Notes: generated from the letters alone by a model not told the origin. A stretch of DNA of 64,000 bases from Streptomyces sp. SLBN-31 (GCF_006715395.1 NZ_VFNC01000002.1:558001-622000), one strand, 5' to 3'; positions 46,851-55,410 are shown, counted from the stretch's first letter. A program made the numbers and translations.

Positions 46851-47939
46851 GTGCGCACTGTCGGAGTGGAGGAGGAACTCCTCCTGGTGGACCCGGAGAC
46901 GGGTGAACCCAAGGCGCTGTCCGGCGCCGTTCTCGCTCGTGCCGAGCAGAGCGGCGCGGACGAGGGCGTGTTCGAGAAAGAGCTGTACGGCCAGATGCTG
47001 GAGTTCGCCACGCATCCGCAGGCCGACATGAAGGACCTCGGCGACGAGATCGTCCGGTGCCGCCGCGAGGCGGCCCGGCACGCCGGGGAGATCGGGTGCA
47101 CGGTGGCCGCGCTGGCCTCCTCGCCGCTGCCCGTCAGCCCGTCCGTCGGGCGGGGCAGCCGCTACCAGTGGATGGCGGAGCAGTACGGCATCGCCGTACA
47201 GGAACAGATGGTGCTGGGCTGTCACGTCCATGTGGCGGTCGAGTCCGACGAGGAGGGCGTCGCGGTCTTGGACCGGATCCGGCCCTGGCTGTCGGTCCTG
47301 GCCGCGCTGAGCGCCAACTCGCCGTTCTGGCAGGGCAAGGACTCCTGCTACGACAGCTACCGCAGCCGGGTGTGGTCGCGCTGGCCGTCGGCCGGGCCGA
47401 CGGAGGCGTTCGGCTCGGCCGAGCGCTACCACCGGCGGGTGACGGACATGGTGTCGAGCGGAGTGATCCTCGACGAAGGGATGGTCTACTTCGACGCCCG
47501 GCTCTCCCAGCGGTACCCGACGGTGGAGATCCGGGTGGCGGACGTCTGCCTGCGGGCGGAGACGGCCGTACTGATCGCCATGCTGGCGCGGGGGCTCGTG
47601 GAGACGGCGGCGCGGGAGTGGCGGGCCGGTCACGCGCCGATGGACCACAGTGTGAGCCTTCTGCGGCTGGCCGCCTGGCGGGCCGCGCGCTCCGGGCTCG
47701 GGGAGGAACTGCTGCATCCGTCGACGATGCGCCGGCTGCCCGCCGAGACCGTGGTGGCGGGGCTGCTGCAGCACGTGGAGGAGGCGCTCGGGGAGAGCGG
47801 CGACCTCGAGCGGGCGCGTGCGGCGTGCGACACGCTGCTGGACGGCGGCACCGGCGCGCGGCTCCAGCGTGAGCTGCTGGAGCGGACCGGGAGTCTGCGG
47901 GAAGTCGTGACCACCTGTGCGCGCCTCACCCAGGAATGA
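46851..47939 (+). CDS. Carboxylate-amine ligase, GCS2/YbdK family, 362 aa
   Basis: GTG 46851 follows CCGGAGGCAGC. The sequence is a GCS2 glutamate-cysteine-ligase-like fold: TVGVEEELLLVD, ELYGQMLEFAT, LGCHVHVAVES (metal His), WPSAGPTEAFGS and PTVEIRVADVCL. YbdK-type enzymes ligate glutamate to an amine with weak gamma-glutamylcysteine activity; actinomycetes make mycothiol, not glutathione, so a different product (for ergothioneine or another thiol) is likely. It is 57 bp downstream of glgB on the same strand and may be read through from that operon. Confidence 0.88.
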   Translation: MRTVGVEEELLLVDPETGEPKALSGAVLARAEQSGADEGVFEKELYGQMLEFATHPQADMKDLGDEIVRCRREAARHAGEIGCTVAALASSPLPVSPSVGRGSRYQWMAEQYGIAVQEQMVLGCHVHVAVESDEEGVAVLDRIRPWLSVLAALSANSPFWQGKDSCYDSYRSRVWSRWPSAGPTEAFGSAERYHRRVTDMVSSGVILDEGMVYFDARLSQRYPTVEIRVADVCLRAETAVLIAMLARGLVETAAREWRAGHAPMDHSVSLLRLAAWRAARSGLGEELLHPSTMRRLPAETVVAGLLQHVEEALGESGDLERARAACDTLLDGGTGARLQRELLERTGSLREVVTTCARLTQE

Positions 47940-47953
47940 GCCCGGCGGCGTGC

Positions 47954-48187
47954 TCAGAAGATCAGGACGAGGGCGTACACCAGGAAGAACGCGGCGACCA
48001 GCACGACGAGACCGATGATCAGCGTCAGCGGCCCCTTCGCCCAGCCCTTGGTGGGATTGTGCGTCTCGCGCGGCCCCGCCTCGGGCATGCTGCTCTCGGC
48101 GGGCGGGGTCTCACCGGGCGGCACTCCCCCGCCGGGCTCCAGGCCGGTGGTGCGTTCGGGTTCCGGATCGGGATTCACGTAACTCAT
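47954..48187 (-). CDS. DUF6480-type small membrane protein, 77 aa
   Basis: Begins MSYVNPDPEPERTTGLEPGGGVPPGETPP, a proline/glycine/glutamate-rich soluble head, then HNPTKGWAKGP and one C-terminal membrane segment (LTLIIGLVVLVAAFFLVYALVLIF). This layout is the DUF6480 family, common and short in streptomycetes, of unknown function. It faces the acyl-CoA synthetase gene on the other strand and ends 14 bp from the GCS2 gene stop. Confidence 0.82.
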   Translation of the reverse strand: MSYVNPDPEPERTTGLEPGGGVPPGETPPAESSMPEAGPRETHNPTKGWAKGPLTLIIGLVVLVAAFFLVYALVLIF

Positions 48188-48340
48188 GTCCGCCGAGTCC
48201 CCCGATCGCCATCAGATCATCACGGGTCCGCAACTTCGTACGTTCCGGTCACCATCCGCACGCACCTGAGCTAGATTCGAGCACCGCCGACAACGGAACC
48301 CGTCGGCATGGTCACCCTCCGTACAGCTCAGGAGCAGCGC

Positions 48341-50248
48341 ATGCGCGACGTCGCCCTCGCTCCCCCCACCGTTTCCCCCCTGACCGGCGGGCTGGCCGAC
48401 AGCATCTTCGACACGGCGGCCCTCGATGCCACCCTTCCGCTTCTCGCCCGCCGGGCCGATCCCGCCTCCAGTACGTGGGAGGAGGTGACCGCCGTGGAGG
48501 TGCGCGACGAGGTCGTGGACCTGGCCAAGGGGCTGGTGGCGTCCGGGATCTCGCCGGGCCACCGCGTCGCGATCATGGCGCGGACCCGTTACGAGTGGAC
48601 GGTGCTCAGTCACGCGCTGTGGGCGGTGGGCGCCGAGGTCGTGCCGTTGTATCCGACCTCCTCGCGCGAGCAGGTGGAGTGGGTCCTCCGGGACGCAGGC
48701 TGCGTGGCCGTGGTGGTGGAGGACGAGCAGGCGGTGATGACCGTCGGTTCGGTGTGCGGTGCGCTGCCGCGGCTGCGCCATGTCTGGCAGCTGGACGCCG
48801 GGGCCATGGACGACCTGGTCGAGCGGGGCCGGCTCATCCCGCTGGCCACGGTCGAGTCACTGCGCCGCATCGTGCTGCCGGACTCCGCGGCGGCCATCAG
48901 CTACACCTCCGGCACCACGGGACGGGCGCTGGGCTGCGCGCTGAGCCACCGCAACCTGGCGAGCGCCTGCGACACGCTGCTGAACGGCTGGGGCCACACC
49001 GTGATCCCGCCGGGCGAACGACAGGCGTCGGTCCTGGCCTTCCTGCCCTTCTCCCACGTCTACGGCCTGCTGGTGCAGACGCTGTGCGTGCGCGGCGGCA
49101 TGGTCATGGCGCACGAGCCGGACATGAGCGAGGAGGCCCTGGCCGCGTCGCTGCGCAGCTTCCGGCCCTCGTATCTCTGCGCCGTGCCCTCCCTGCTGGA
49201 GAAGATCTACAAGAACTTCCTGCGGGCCGCCCAGGAGGCCGGCCGCGGGGCGCTGTTCGAGCGGGCCGCGGACACGGCACGGGACTTCGCCGCGGCGCTG
49301 GAGCGCCAGCGGCTGGGCGGCGGTTCCGGTCCGGGGTTCGACCTGCGGCTGCAGCACGCCCTGTTCGAGCGGACGGTGTACCGCAAGCTGCGCGCCGCAC
49401 TGGGCGGGCGGGTGCAGCGGGCCACGTCCGGCGGCTCCTCCCTCAGCCGGGAACTCTCCCTCTTCTACGAGGGCATCGGCATCTACGTCAACGACGGGTA
49501 CGGCCTCACCGAGGCCGCCGGTGGCGTAACCGCGCAGCCGCTGGGCCGGGAGATGTCGGGGACCGTCGGGCAGGCCCTGCCGGGCACCGACATCATCGTC
49601 GCCGACGACGGCGAGATCCTGGTGCGCGGGCCGTCGGTGTTCCAGGGCTACATCAACGCCGAGGCGGCGACCCGGTCGGTGCTGCGCGGCGGCTGGCTGG
49701 CCACCGGGGACCTCGGGCGCCTCGACTCGGAGGGTTATCTGACGATCACCGGCCGCAAGAAGGACATCATCGTCACCAGCAGCGGCAAGAACGTCGCGCC
49801 GGCCGCCCTGGAGCAGCGGCTGCGGATGCATCCGCTGATCCACCAGGCCGTCGTCGTCGGTGACAACCGGCCCTGCGTGGGGGCGCTGATCACCCTGGAC
49901 CCGAAGTTCCTGGCGTACTGGCGGGGCTCTCTGTCGCTGCAGAGCGACATGCCGAGCCACCAGGCCCGCGAGGAGAACGCGCTGCGGGAGGAGATCGGGC
50001 GGGCCGTGGCCGCCGCCAACAGTGCCGTCTCGCGCTCGGAGTCGATCCGGGTCTTCCGGGTGCTGCCGGACCAGTTCGACATGGCCAACGGGCTGATGAC
50101 CCCCTCCATGAAGTTGCGCAGGGACGCGATCGTGCGGCACTACGCCTTCGAGATCGACGCCATGTACCAGGCCCGCTCGCGACCCGGGCGGCAGACCGTG
50201 CCGGACGAGCTGTCGAACTGGGACGAGGCCGACAACGTGTTCCGATGA
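48341..50248 (+). CDS. AMP-forming acyl-CoA synthetase (long-chain fatty-acid-CoA ligase-like) with altered P-loop, 635 aa
   Basis: ANL superfamily: AISYTSGTTGRALGCALSHRNL is the A3 loop, but the usual P-K-G end is A-L-G, so the phosphate-contacting Lys is absent. YGLTEAAGGV (A5), GWLATGDLGRLDSEGYL (A7), GRKKDIIVTSSGKNVAP (A8) and the late catalytic Lys in PSMKLRRD (A10) are intact. The size and the central helical insert fit long-chain/FadD15-like members. It should activate a fatty acid to its CoA ester through an adenylate, perhaps with changed kinetics. ATG 48341 has AGGAG upstream. It leads into the signalling island but has no obvious tie to it. Confidence 0.88.
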   Translation: MRDVALAPPTVSPLTGGLADSIFDTAALDATLPLLARRADPASSTWEEVTAVEVRDEVVDLAKGLVASGISPGHRVAIMARTRYEWTVLSHALWAVGAEVVPLYPTSSREQVEWVLRDAGCVAVVVEDEQAVMTVGSVCGALPRLRHVWQLDAGAMDDLVERGRLIPLATVESLRRIVLPDSAAAISYTSGTTGRALGCALSHRNLASACDTLLNGWGHTVIPPGERQASVLAFLPFSHVYGLLVQTLCVRGGMVMAHEPDMSEEALAASLRSFRPSYLCAVPSLLEKIYKNFLRAAQEAGRGALFERAADTARDFAAALERQRLGGGSGPGFDLRLQHALFERTVYRKLRAALGGRVQRATSGGSSLSRELSLFYEGIGIYVNDGYGLTEAAGGVTAQPLGREMSGTVGQALPGTDIIVADDGEILVRGPSVFQGYINAEAATRSVLRGGWLATGDLGRLDSEGYLTITGRKKDIIVTSSGKNVAPAALEQRLRMHPLIHQAVVVGDNRPCVGALITLDPKFLAYWRGSLSLQSDMPSHQAREENALREEIGRAVAAANSAVSRSESIRVFRVLPDQFDMANGLMTPSMKLRRDAIVRHYAFEIDAMYQARSRPGRQTVPDELSNWDEADNVFR

Positions 50249-50384
50249 GCGGCTGTGACGTACGGTGTTCGTCACGGCCGCCGGTTTCGGTACGCGTACG
50301 CGTAGCCGTCGCGCACTCGGGAACCAGGAAACGACAGGGACACAGGGGCGGGGCAGTGACGTGACCGCCGAGCGGGAAGGCGAG

Positions 50385-50816
50385 ATGGCAACCGATCACC
50401 GTTGGCACGGAAGTCCGGTCTCCGGCAACATGCCGGAGCGGGTCGCACGCTACCCGGGCGAGCTCCACAATGTGACGGACGCCCGTCTCGACGCGGAGCA
50501 GTTCCTCGACGATCTCGCCCAGGTGACGCCACCGACCGCGCCGGAGCACTGGGACGACATACTGCTGGTCGTCACGGAACTCACGGCCAACGCGGTCCAG
50601 TACGCGCCCGGGCCCATCGAGATCCGGCTGCGCCCGACCTTCGACGGGGTGCACCTCGTCGTCCACGACACCAGCAGCACTCCCCCGGCCCCGCGCCCCT
50701 TCCACCGGGACGGAAGCGGTGGGGTCGGCTGGCACCTGGTGCATGCGCTGTGCAGCCAGGTCAGCGTCGTCACCAACGACGCCGGGAAGGACATCCACGT
50801 CTTCCTGCCCTGGTGA
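50385..50816 (+). CDS. Anti-sigma-type ATP-binding protein (RsbW/HATPase), 143 aa
   Basis: A single HATPase domain: VTELTANAVQYAPG (N-box with Asn), LVVHDTSSTPPAP (G1 box), GVGWHLVHALCSQVSVV (G2 box). The GHKL fold without a histidine-kinase part is that of serine kinases that bind sigma factors and phosphorylate STAS antagonists. ATG 50385 has GGGAAGG upstream; GTG 50361 is another choice. It runs tail-to-tail with the HATPase gene 50822-51277 (5 bp between stops), so two such proteins lie back to back with no sigma gene between them. Confidence 0.85.
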   Translation: MATDHRWHGSPVSGNMPERVARYPGELHNVTDARLDAEQFLDDLAQVTPPTAPEHWDDILLVVTELTANAVQYAPGPIEIRLRPTFDGVHLVVHDTSSTPPAPRPFHRDGSGGVGWHLVHALCSQVSVVTNDAGKDIHVFLPW

Positions 50817-50821
50817 GGGCC

Positions 50822-51277
50822 TTAACGCAGGGCGCGCAGGGGCACCAGCAGACTGATCGTCTTGCCTCCCCCGCCGCGCCGGTCGATGACGATCTCGCGC
50901 GCCAGGCGGATGATGAGCGGCCAGCCGTAGCCGTGTCCGTGGTGGCTCACCGGCAGGGCTCCGGAACCGTAGGCGACGTCCGGGATGTCGTCGCTGTTGT
51001 CGTGCACGGCGAGCCGGATCCCCTCGGCGGTGGCGGCGACCTCGAAGGCCGCCAGTCCGCCGCCGTGCCGGATGGCGTTGGTGACCAGCTCGGACACGAC
51101 GAGGAGCAGGTCGATGACGTCCTCTTCCCGTGCCGTGCGCGATGCCGTGTCCCACTGCCGCCGCACCACCGAGCGGGCGTACTCGCGTGCCGCGGCCGCG
51201 GTCGTCACGTGCGGCACGGCAAGGGTCCCGCCCGGCATGCCGCCGTTCCCCTCGGCCGTCTGGTCGGGCCGGCTCAC
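50822..51277 (-). CDS. Anti-sigma-type ATP-binding protein (RsbW-like serine kinase), 151 aa
   Basis: HATPase: LLLVVSELVTNAIRHGGG (N-box), VHDNSDDIPDV (G1), GYGWPLIIRLAREIVIDRRGGGGKTISLLVP (G2 end). Its likely job is to hold a sigma factor and phosphorylate the STAS partner encoded just upstream. GTG 51277 overlaps that gene's stop (GTGA), so the kinase and antagonist are translationally coupled, the layout of rsbV-rsbW pairs. It is the last gene of the minus-strand phosphatase-B12-STAS-STAS-kinase series. Confidence 0.88.
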   Translation of the reverse strand: MSRPDQTAEGNGGMPGGTLAVPHVTTAAAAREYARSVVRRQWDTASRTAREEDVIDLLLVVSELVTNAIRHGGGLAAFEVAATAEGIRLAVHDNSDDIPDVAYGSGALPVSHHGHGYGWPLIIRLAREIVIDRRGGGGKTISLLVPLRALR

Positions 51278-51657
51278 CGCTCCGTCACTGCCCAGGGCGT
51301 CTCCACAGCGGACCGGACGTCCGGGGCGAGGACGAAGAACCTCGCGGTGCCTGTCACTTCAAACAGCCTTTCGATGCTTTCGTTCAACGGTCCCGCCACC
51401 ACCAGCGGCCTGCCGCGCGCCAGGTGAGCCTGCTGTGCCTCCAGCAGTACGTGCAGGATGGCGGAGTCGGCGAACCCGGTGGCCGAGAGGTCGACGACCG
51501 TACGCGCGGACGATGCCCGCTCCGCCGCGTGCAGCGCCTCCGCGAGCCGTGGGGCGCTGTCGACGTCGACGTCACCGTGCACACTCACGACGGTGACGTC
51601 CCGCTCTCCCTCTCGTACGCGGTGCTGGACGACGGCAGGACTCTCATCGTCGGACAT
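51274..51657 (-). CDS. STAS-domain anti-sigma-factor antagonist (RsbV-like), 127 aa
   Basis: A single STAS domain: VTVVSVHGDVDVDSAPRLAEALH, then VVDLSATGFADSAILHVLLEAQ with the phosphorylatable Ser in the D-S-A loop, and ARGRPLVVAGPLNESIERLFEVTG. Unphosphorylated, such proteins sequester the HATPase kinase and free its sigma factor. ATG 51657 has GGGAGGGG 8 bp upstream; the open frame to 52218 belongs to the upstream gene region in another phase. It overlaps the kinase gene (50822-51277) by 4 bp. A 125-bp gap separates it from the second STAS gene (51783). Confidence 0.88.
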   Translation of the reverse strand: MSDDESPAVVQHRVREGERDVTVVSVHGDVDVDSAPRLAEALHAAERASSARTVVDLSATGFADSAILHVLLEAQQAHLARGRPLVVAGPLNESIERLFEVTGTARFFVLAPDVRSAVETPWAVTER

Positions 51658-51782
51658 ACGACGTCCCCTCCCGCTCACGCTGCTCCTTCCGAACCGGCGA
51701 GGAATCTCTGCCGCTCGCTTCACAGCAGCAGTTACCCGGCTCGCCCGATCGCATTCGGCACGACTTCCCGGCGGCGCCGGAC

Positions 51783-52169
51783 TCAGCCCGTCCCCGGCCG
51801 CCCCTGGCCGTCGGAGTCCTGCTCGTGGGCGGTGAGATGGCCGTGCGTGCCGGTCATCACAAGGACTCGCTCCAGGGCGACGGGCCGCGCCTCCAGGACC
51901 AGACGGACACCCGCCTCGTCGGCGCGGCGCCGAAGCAGCAGCAGGGCCGAGAGGCCGGAGGAGTCGACGCAGTGCAGGCCGGCGAAGTCCAGTCGCACCA
52001 CGCCGGCGGGGCGGTGCCGCGCGGGATCGCCGGGGGCTAGCAACGGCGTGACCGTGTCCACGAGTTCTCGGTGCGTCTCGTAGTCGAGGTCGCCTTCGAC
52101 GCGCACCACCACGCCGTCCGGTCCCTGGTCGACCTCGAGGCCGAACAGCGGTGGGTGAGGGTTCGTCAT
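51783..52169 (-). CDS. STAS-domain antagonist coupled to the B12 protein, 128 aa
   Basis: STAS: DGVVVRVEGDLDYETHRELVDTVTPLL, then RLDFAGLHCVDSSGLSALLLLRRRA with the canonical D-S-S-G phosphosite, and a long C-terminal tail (TAHEQDSDGQGRPGTG). Its ATG 52169 lies inside the stop of the B12-binding protein gene (ATGA overlap), so it is made together with it. It is the natural target of the phosphatase encoded at the head of this operon. An overlapping 503-codon frame is a shadow. Confidence 0.88.
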   Translation of the reverse strand: MTNPHPPLFGLEVDQGPDGVVVRVEGDLDYETHRELVDTVTPLLAPGDPARHRPAGVVRLDFAGLHCVDSSGLSALLLLRRRADEAGVRLVLEARPVALERVLVMTGTHGHLTAHEQDSDGQGRPGTG

Positions 52170-53266
52170 ACGTGCTGTCCGTCTCCTGGCTTCCTCGGTG
52201 CCGGCAGGTGTCTGGCAAGGGTGTCCCGTGCCGCTCGGAGAATGCGGGTGGCGCGGGGAAAGTCCCTCAGCCGGAGGCCGAGCACCTCGAGTGCCGGGTC
52301 CAGCGAGTGGGCGGGCACGTCTCGGGCGGTCAGGACGTCGGCCGTCCAGGCGATGAAGTCGATGAAGAGGTCCTCGTCGGCCACGTACAGGGCCGCCGCG
52401 AGATGGTCGAGGATGTGGCCGATGTCCTCGGCCGTGCGCTGCCGCTGCCGGTCGCTGTAGGCGCGCATCGGCGGGAAGCGGTCCTCCAGCTCGACGAGGG
52501 CCTCCTTGAGCAGCTCCCGCCGGGTGCCGACCACCATGGTGTACTCCTGGTCGGTCAGGTGGGGCAGGTCGTCGACGGTCTGCCGGATGGCCAGGGGCTC
52601 GGGCCGGGCGAGTCCCCGGTCGAGGACGCGGGCCGCCTCGCGGGCGTGCGGTGCCCAGGCGTCGGCGCCCAGGGCACGGGCGTAGCGCCCGTCGGTCCCG
52701 AAGGCCGCGCCGCCCGCGAACACGGGTACCCCGACCGCCTGGCAGGCCGTGATCGCCGCGTGTGCCGTGGGCAGGTGGGGGGAGAGCGTGGCGGACAGGG
52801 CCACGACCCGGGCGCCCGTCTGGTGCAGATGGGCGATCAGGTGGGGTGTGGGCACGTGCGCGCCGAGGAAGTCGACCTGCCAGCCGCGCCGGCGCAGCAC
52901 CTCGGCCAGCAGCCTGGCCGGCAGGGCGTGCCACTCCCCGTCCACGCAGGCCACGGTGATCCGGGACCGGCTGGGGGCGGGGCCGCGGTGCTCGGGGTCG
53001 TGGGCGAGGGCCGCCACGACCCGTTCGTGGATGGCCGTGGCCGCGTGTTCCTGCGCCACCGTGAGCCGGTTCGCCGCCCATTCCGTGCCCACGCGCAGCT
53101 GGACCGCGCCGATCACGTCCAGCAGTGCCGTTTCGGGGTCCAGGCCGGACTCGACGGCGCCGACGACGACGGCGCAGGCCTCGTACTCGTCGCCGGCCCG
53201 GACCGCCGTCCACAGCCGGTCGCGGACGGCGGTGAGGCCGGGGTGGGTGGCGTTCGCGGCGGTCAT
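52166..53266 (-). CDS. Cobalamin-binding CarH-like sensory protein without DNA-binding domain, 366 aa
   Basis: Residues about 1-95 form a four-helix bundle and 100-225 a Rossmann B12-binding domain. Two CarH/LitR photoreceptor marks are present: W-x9-E-H (Trp63, Glu73, His74 in WAANRLTVAQEH) and E-x-H (Glu111, His113 in VDGEWHALPARL), the latter giving the lower cobalt ligand. The residue after Trp63 is Ala, where Thermus CarH has His132, the light-state upper ligand. No MerR helix-turn-helix is present. The C-terminal ~130 residues (DIGHILDHLAAALY... FIAWTADVLTARDV) are helical and unassigned. ATG 53266 overlaps the phosphatase stop and its own stop overlaps the STAS start. Confidence 0.88.
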   Translation of the reverse strand: MTAANATHPGLTAVRDRLWTAVRAGDEYEACAVVVGAVESGLDPETALLDVIGAVQLRVGTEWAANRLTVAQEHAATAIHERVVAALAHDPEHRGPAPSRSRITVACVDGEWHALPARLLAEVLRRRGWQVDFLGAHVPTPHLIAHLHQTGARVVALSATLSPHLPTAHAAITACQAVGVPVFAGGAAFGTDGRYARALGADAWAPHAREAARVLDRGLARPEPLAIRQTVDDLPHLTDQEYTMVVGTRRELLKEALVELEDRFPPMRAYSDRQRQRTAEDIGHILDHLAAALYVADEDLFIDFIAWTADVLTARDVPAHSLDPALEVLGLRLRDFPRATRILRAARDTLARHLPAPRKPGDGQHV

Positions 53267-54924
53267 GCCGTGAACCTTCCCCGGGTGTGGCCATCCACGG
53301 CGCTGAGGTGGGCGTGGCGGGGAGCGGTCACGGTCACCAGGGCCATGTCGTCGTGCGTGCCGTGACCGACCCACTGCTCGGCCAGCATCCGCACGTGGTC
53401 GACCACGGCTTCGGCGGGCATGCCCGCGCAGTGGGCGAGCGCGTCCTCGACCCGCTCGGGGCCGAACATCTCGTCGCCGAGCGGCCCGCCCCGGGCCTCG
53501 GTCACCCCGTCCGTGAACAGCAGGCAGGTCTCCCCAGGGGCGAGTTCGACGTGTGCGGTGGTCGAGGCGATGTTCCAGAAGACGCCCACCAGTGAGCCGC
53601 GTGTGTCCACGCGCTCCACCCGGCCGTCGGCGCGGACGACCAGCGGCGGCGGGTGGCCGCCGCTGGTGACCCGCAGGTGCACCGTCCGCCCGAGGCGGCG
53701 CACGGAGGCCAGCAGCAGGGTGGCGAACCGGGTGTGATGGGAGTTGATCAGGGCGCCGTTGAGGAGCTCCAGCAGCCGCTGGTGGTCACCGGCGAGCGGC
53801 AGCAGGGCCTGCAGGGTGTTGCGGATCTTCCCCGTCAGTACGGCTGCTTCCAGACCCTTGCCGCACACGTCGCCCAGCACGACCATGGTCTCCCGGTCGG
53901 CGTCCGTGCCGGGGTGGACGTCGTAGAAGTCGCCGCCCACCCGGTCGCTCTCCGCGGACGGCCGGTAGGCCCCCGCGTACTCGACGCCGTGCACGGCTCT
54001 GAGCGTGGGCGGGAGCAGGTCGCGCATCAGGGTGCTGGTGATGGCCGCCTGTTCCGCGTACATGCGGGCCGCCGACATCGCCGCTCCGGCCCGGGCCGCG
54101 AACAGCCGGGCGAAGATCTCCTCGCTCTCGGAGAACGCCTGCCGGTCGCCGGCGCGCAGGAGGATCAGCGCGCCCGCCGGCACGCCGTGTCCCGGCAGGG
54201 GGGTCACCACGGCCGAGCCGACGCCGGGCAGGTCCTCGGGCACCAGCCAGGAGGCGATGCCGGCGGGGTCTATCCAGCGCGAGGGCACCGGGGGGAAGCC
54301 GCGGAGGGCTTCGCCCAGCCCGGGGACGCCGGCCGGCTCGGCCTCCACCAGCCGGTGGACGACCTGGCCGTCGGCACCGCAGTGGGTGACGGGGAACCGG
54401 CCGCCCCTGGCCGGGGCCACCACGACCGCCGCGTCCGCGAGGTGCTCGGCGGCGAGGGAGGCGGTGACCTCCATGCACCGTTCGAGGTTCAGTGAGGCGA
54501 GCAGTGCGCTGGAGGCGGCGGCCAGGAACGAGGTGCGCCTGCGCTCCTCGTCGAGGCTGACCTCGGCCTTGCGGCGGTCGGTGTCGTCGACGAGCCACCA
54601 CATCACATTGCCGTCGTCCGTACGGCTGGGGCGGCCCTGGAAGACGCGGTCGCCGAGGCAGCCGTGCGCCGCCGAGCCGGCGGCGTCGTCCGCGGTGGCC
54701 GGACCGGGGGTCAGCTGCTCGTGGGCGCTGGCGATCCAGGCCGGCGCGACGTCCGCGAGGCGCGATCCGACGGCGGCCGTCGGCAGCAGAACGGCGGCGG
54801 CCGGATTCAGGCCGACTACACCGCCCTGGATGTCGGCGACGAGCACGGGATAGGGCGCGGAGCCCCAGGCCCCCTCCGTGGGGGCATCGAGTGGACCGAC
54901 GAGAGAGTGCTGGGATGTGTCCAC
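53263..54924 (-). CDS. PAS-GAF-PP2C (SpoIIE/RsbU-like) phosphatase, 553 aa
   Basis: Order: PAS-like (about 18-110, VLVADIQGGVVGLNPAAAVLL), GAF (about 150-310), PP2C/SpoIIE (about 330-553) with metal Asp residues in VGGDFYDVHPG, LGDVCGKGLEAAVL, LFTDGVTEARG and THDDMALVTV. It should dephosphorylate a STAS antagonist to switch a sigma factor on. GTG 54924 is the best start I can offer (no clear ribosome site); an ATG at 55065 would add 47 residues. Its stop overlaps the start of the B12 protein gene (ATGA), making it the head of the phosphatase-B12-STAS operon. Confidence 0.88.
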   Translation of the reverse strand: MDTSQHSLVGPLDAPTEGAWGSAPYPVLVADIQGGVVGLNPAAAVLLPTAAVGSRLADVAPAWIASAHEQLTPGPATADDAAGSAAHGCLGDRVFQGRPSRTDDGNVMWWLVDDTDRRKAEVSLDEERRRTSFLAAASSALLASLNLERCMEVTASLAAEHLADAAVVVAPARGGRFPVTHCGADGQVVHRLVEAEPAGVPGLGEALRGFPPVPSRWIDPAGIASWLVPEDLPGVGSAVVTPLPGHGVPAGALILLRAGDRQAFSESEEIFARLFAARAGAAMSAARMYAEQAAITSTLMRDLLPPTLRAVHGVEYAGAYRPSAESDRVGGDFYDVHPGTDADRETMVVLGDVCGKGLEAAVLTGKIRNTLQALLPLAGDHQRLLELLNGALINSHHTRFATLLLASVRRLGRTVHLRVTSGGHPPPLVVRADGRVERVDTRGSLVGVFWNIASTTAHVELAPGETCLLFTDGVTEARGGPLGDEMFGPERVEDALAHCAGMPAEAVVDHVRMLAEQWVGHGTHDDMALVTVTAPRHAHLSAVDGHTRGRFTA

Positions 54925-55077
54925 AAACAAGGCACGCGGTGCGCGCCCACCGCCTTCCGGGCCGAGGATTGTTTCCTTCCGACAACTCTCTCCCGAGTGA
55001 CGCCGTGACGGCAAGGGGCCACCGGGAAACCACCCGGAAGGGGACGAGCGTGCGGTCGGCGACATCCCGACGCGGGA

Positions 55078-55410
55078 TCAGTTCGAGCCGGCGGTGGCCC
55101 CGTAGGCCTCCCAGCGGACCTCGGGCCACAGGTCGGCGGCGAGTGCGAGCAGCCTCGACGGCTGGGGCCGCAGGCCCGCGATCCGCAGCAGTCCGCCGCG
55201 TCCGGTGACGGAGTGGTCGACGGTGCGCAGGAGGTGGAGCAGCGCCGAGTCGACGAAGTCGACGCGGGCGAGGTCGAGGGTGAGATACCGCACAGTGAGC
55301 GGCAGCCGGGCCGCGGCGCTCTCGATGGCGGGCCGCGCCCGCTCGTCGATATCGCTGTCCACGGTCAGGGTGGCGGTGCGACCGCCGGGGCTCAGTGAGA
55401 TGCGAGGCAT
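55078..55410 (-). CDS. STAS-domain antagonist, 110 aa
   Basis: A compact STAS domain: RTATLTVDSDIDERARPAIES, TLDLARVDFVDSALLHLLRTVD (Ser in the D-S-A loop), GGLLRIAGLRPQPSRLLALAA. ATG 55410 fits the family start. It is divergent from another STAS gene (55489), with 78 bp between starts, so a shared control region is possible. It ends about 150 bp before the phosphatase start at 54924 and could be co-transcribed with that operon. Confidence 0.82.
   Translation of the reverse strand: MPRISLSPGGRTATLTVDSDIDERARPAIESAAARLPLTVRYLTLDLARVDFVDSALLHLLRTVDHSVTGRGGLLRIAGLRPQPSRLLALAADLWPEVRWEAYGATAGSN

Noticed and set aside
50255..50275. GTGACG-N9-CGTCAC inverted repeat before the HATPase gene
   Set aside because: Arms are short and GC-biased, and there is no adjacent regulator; not convincing as an operator.
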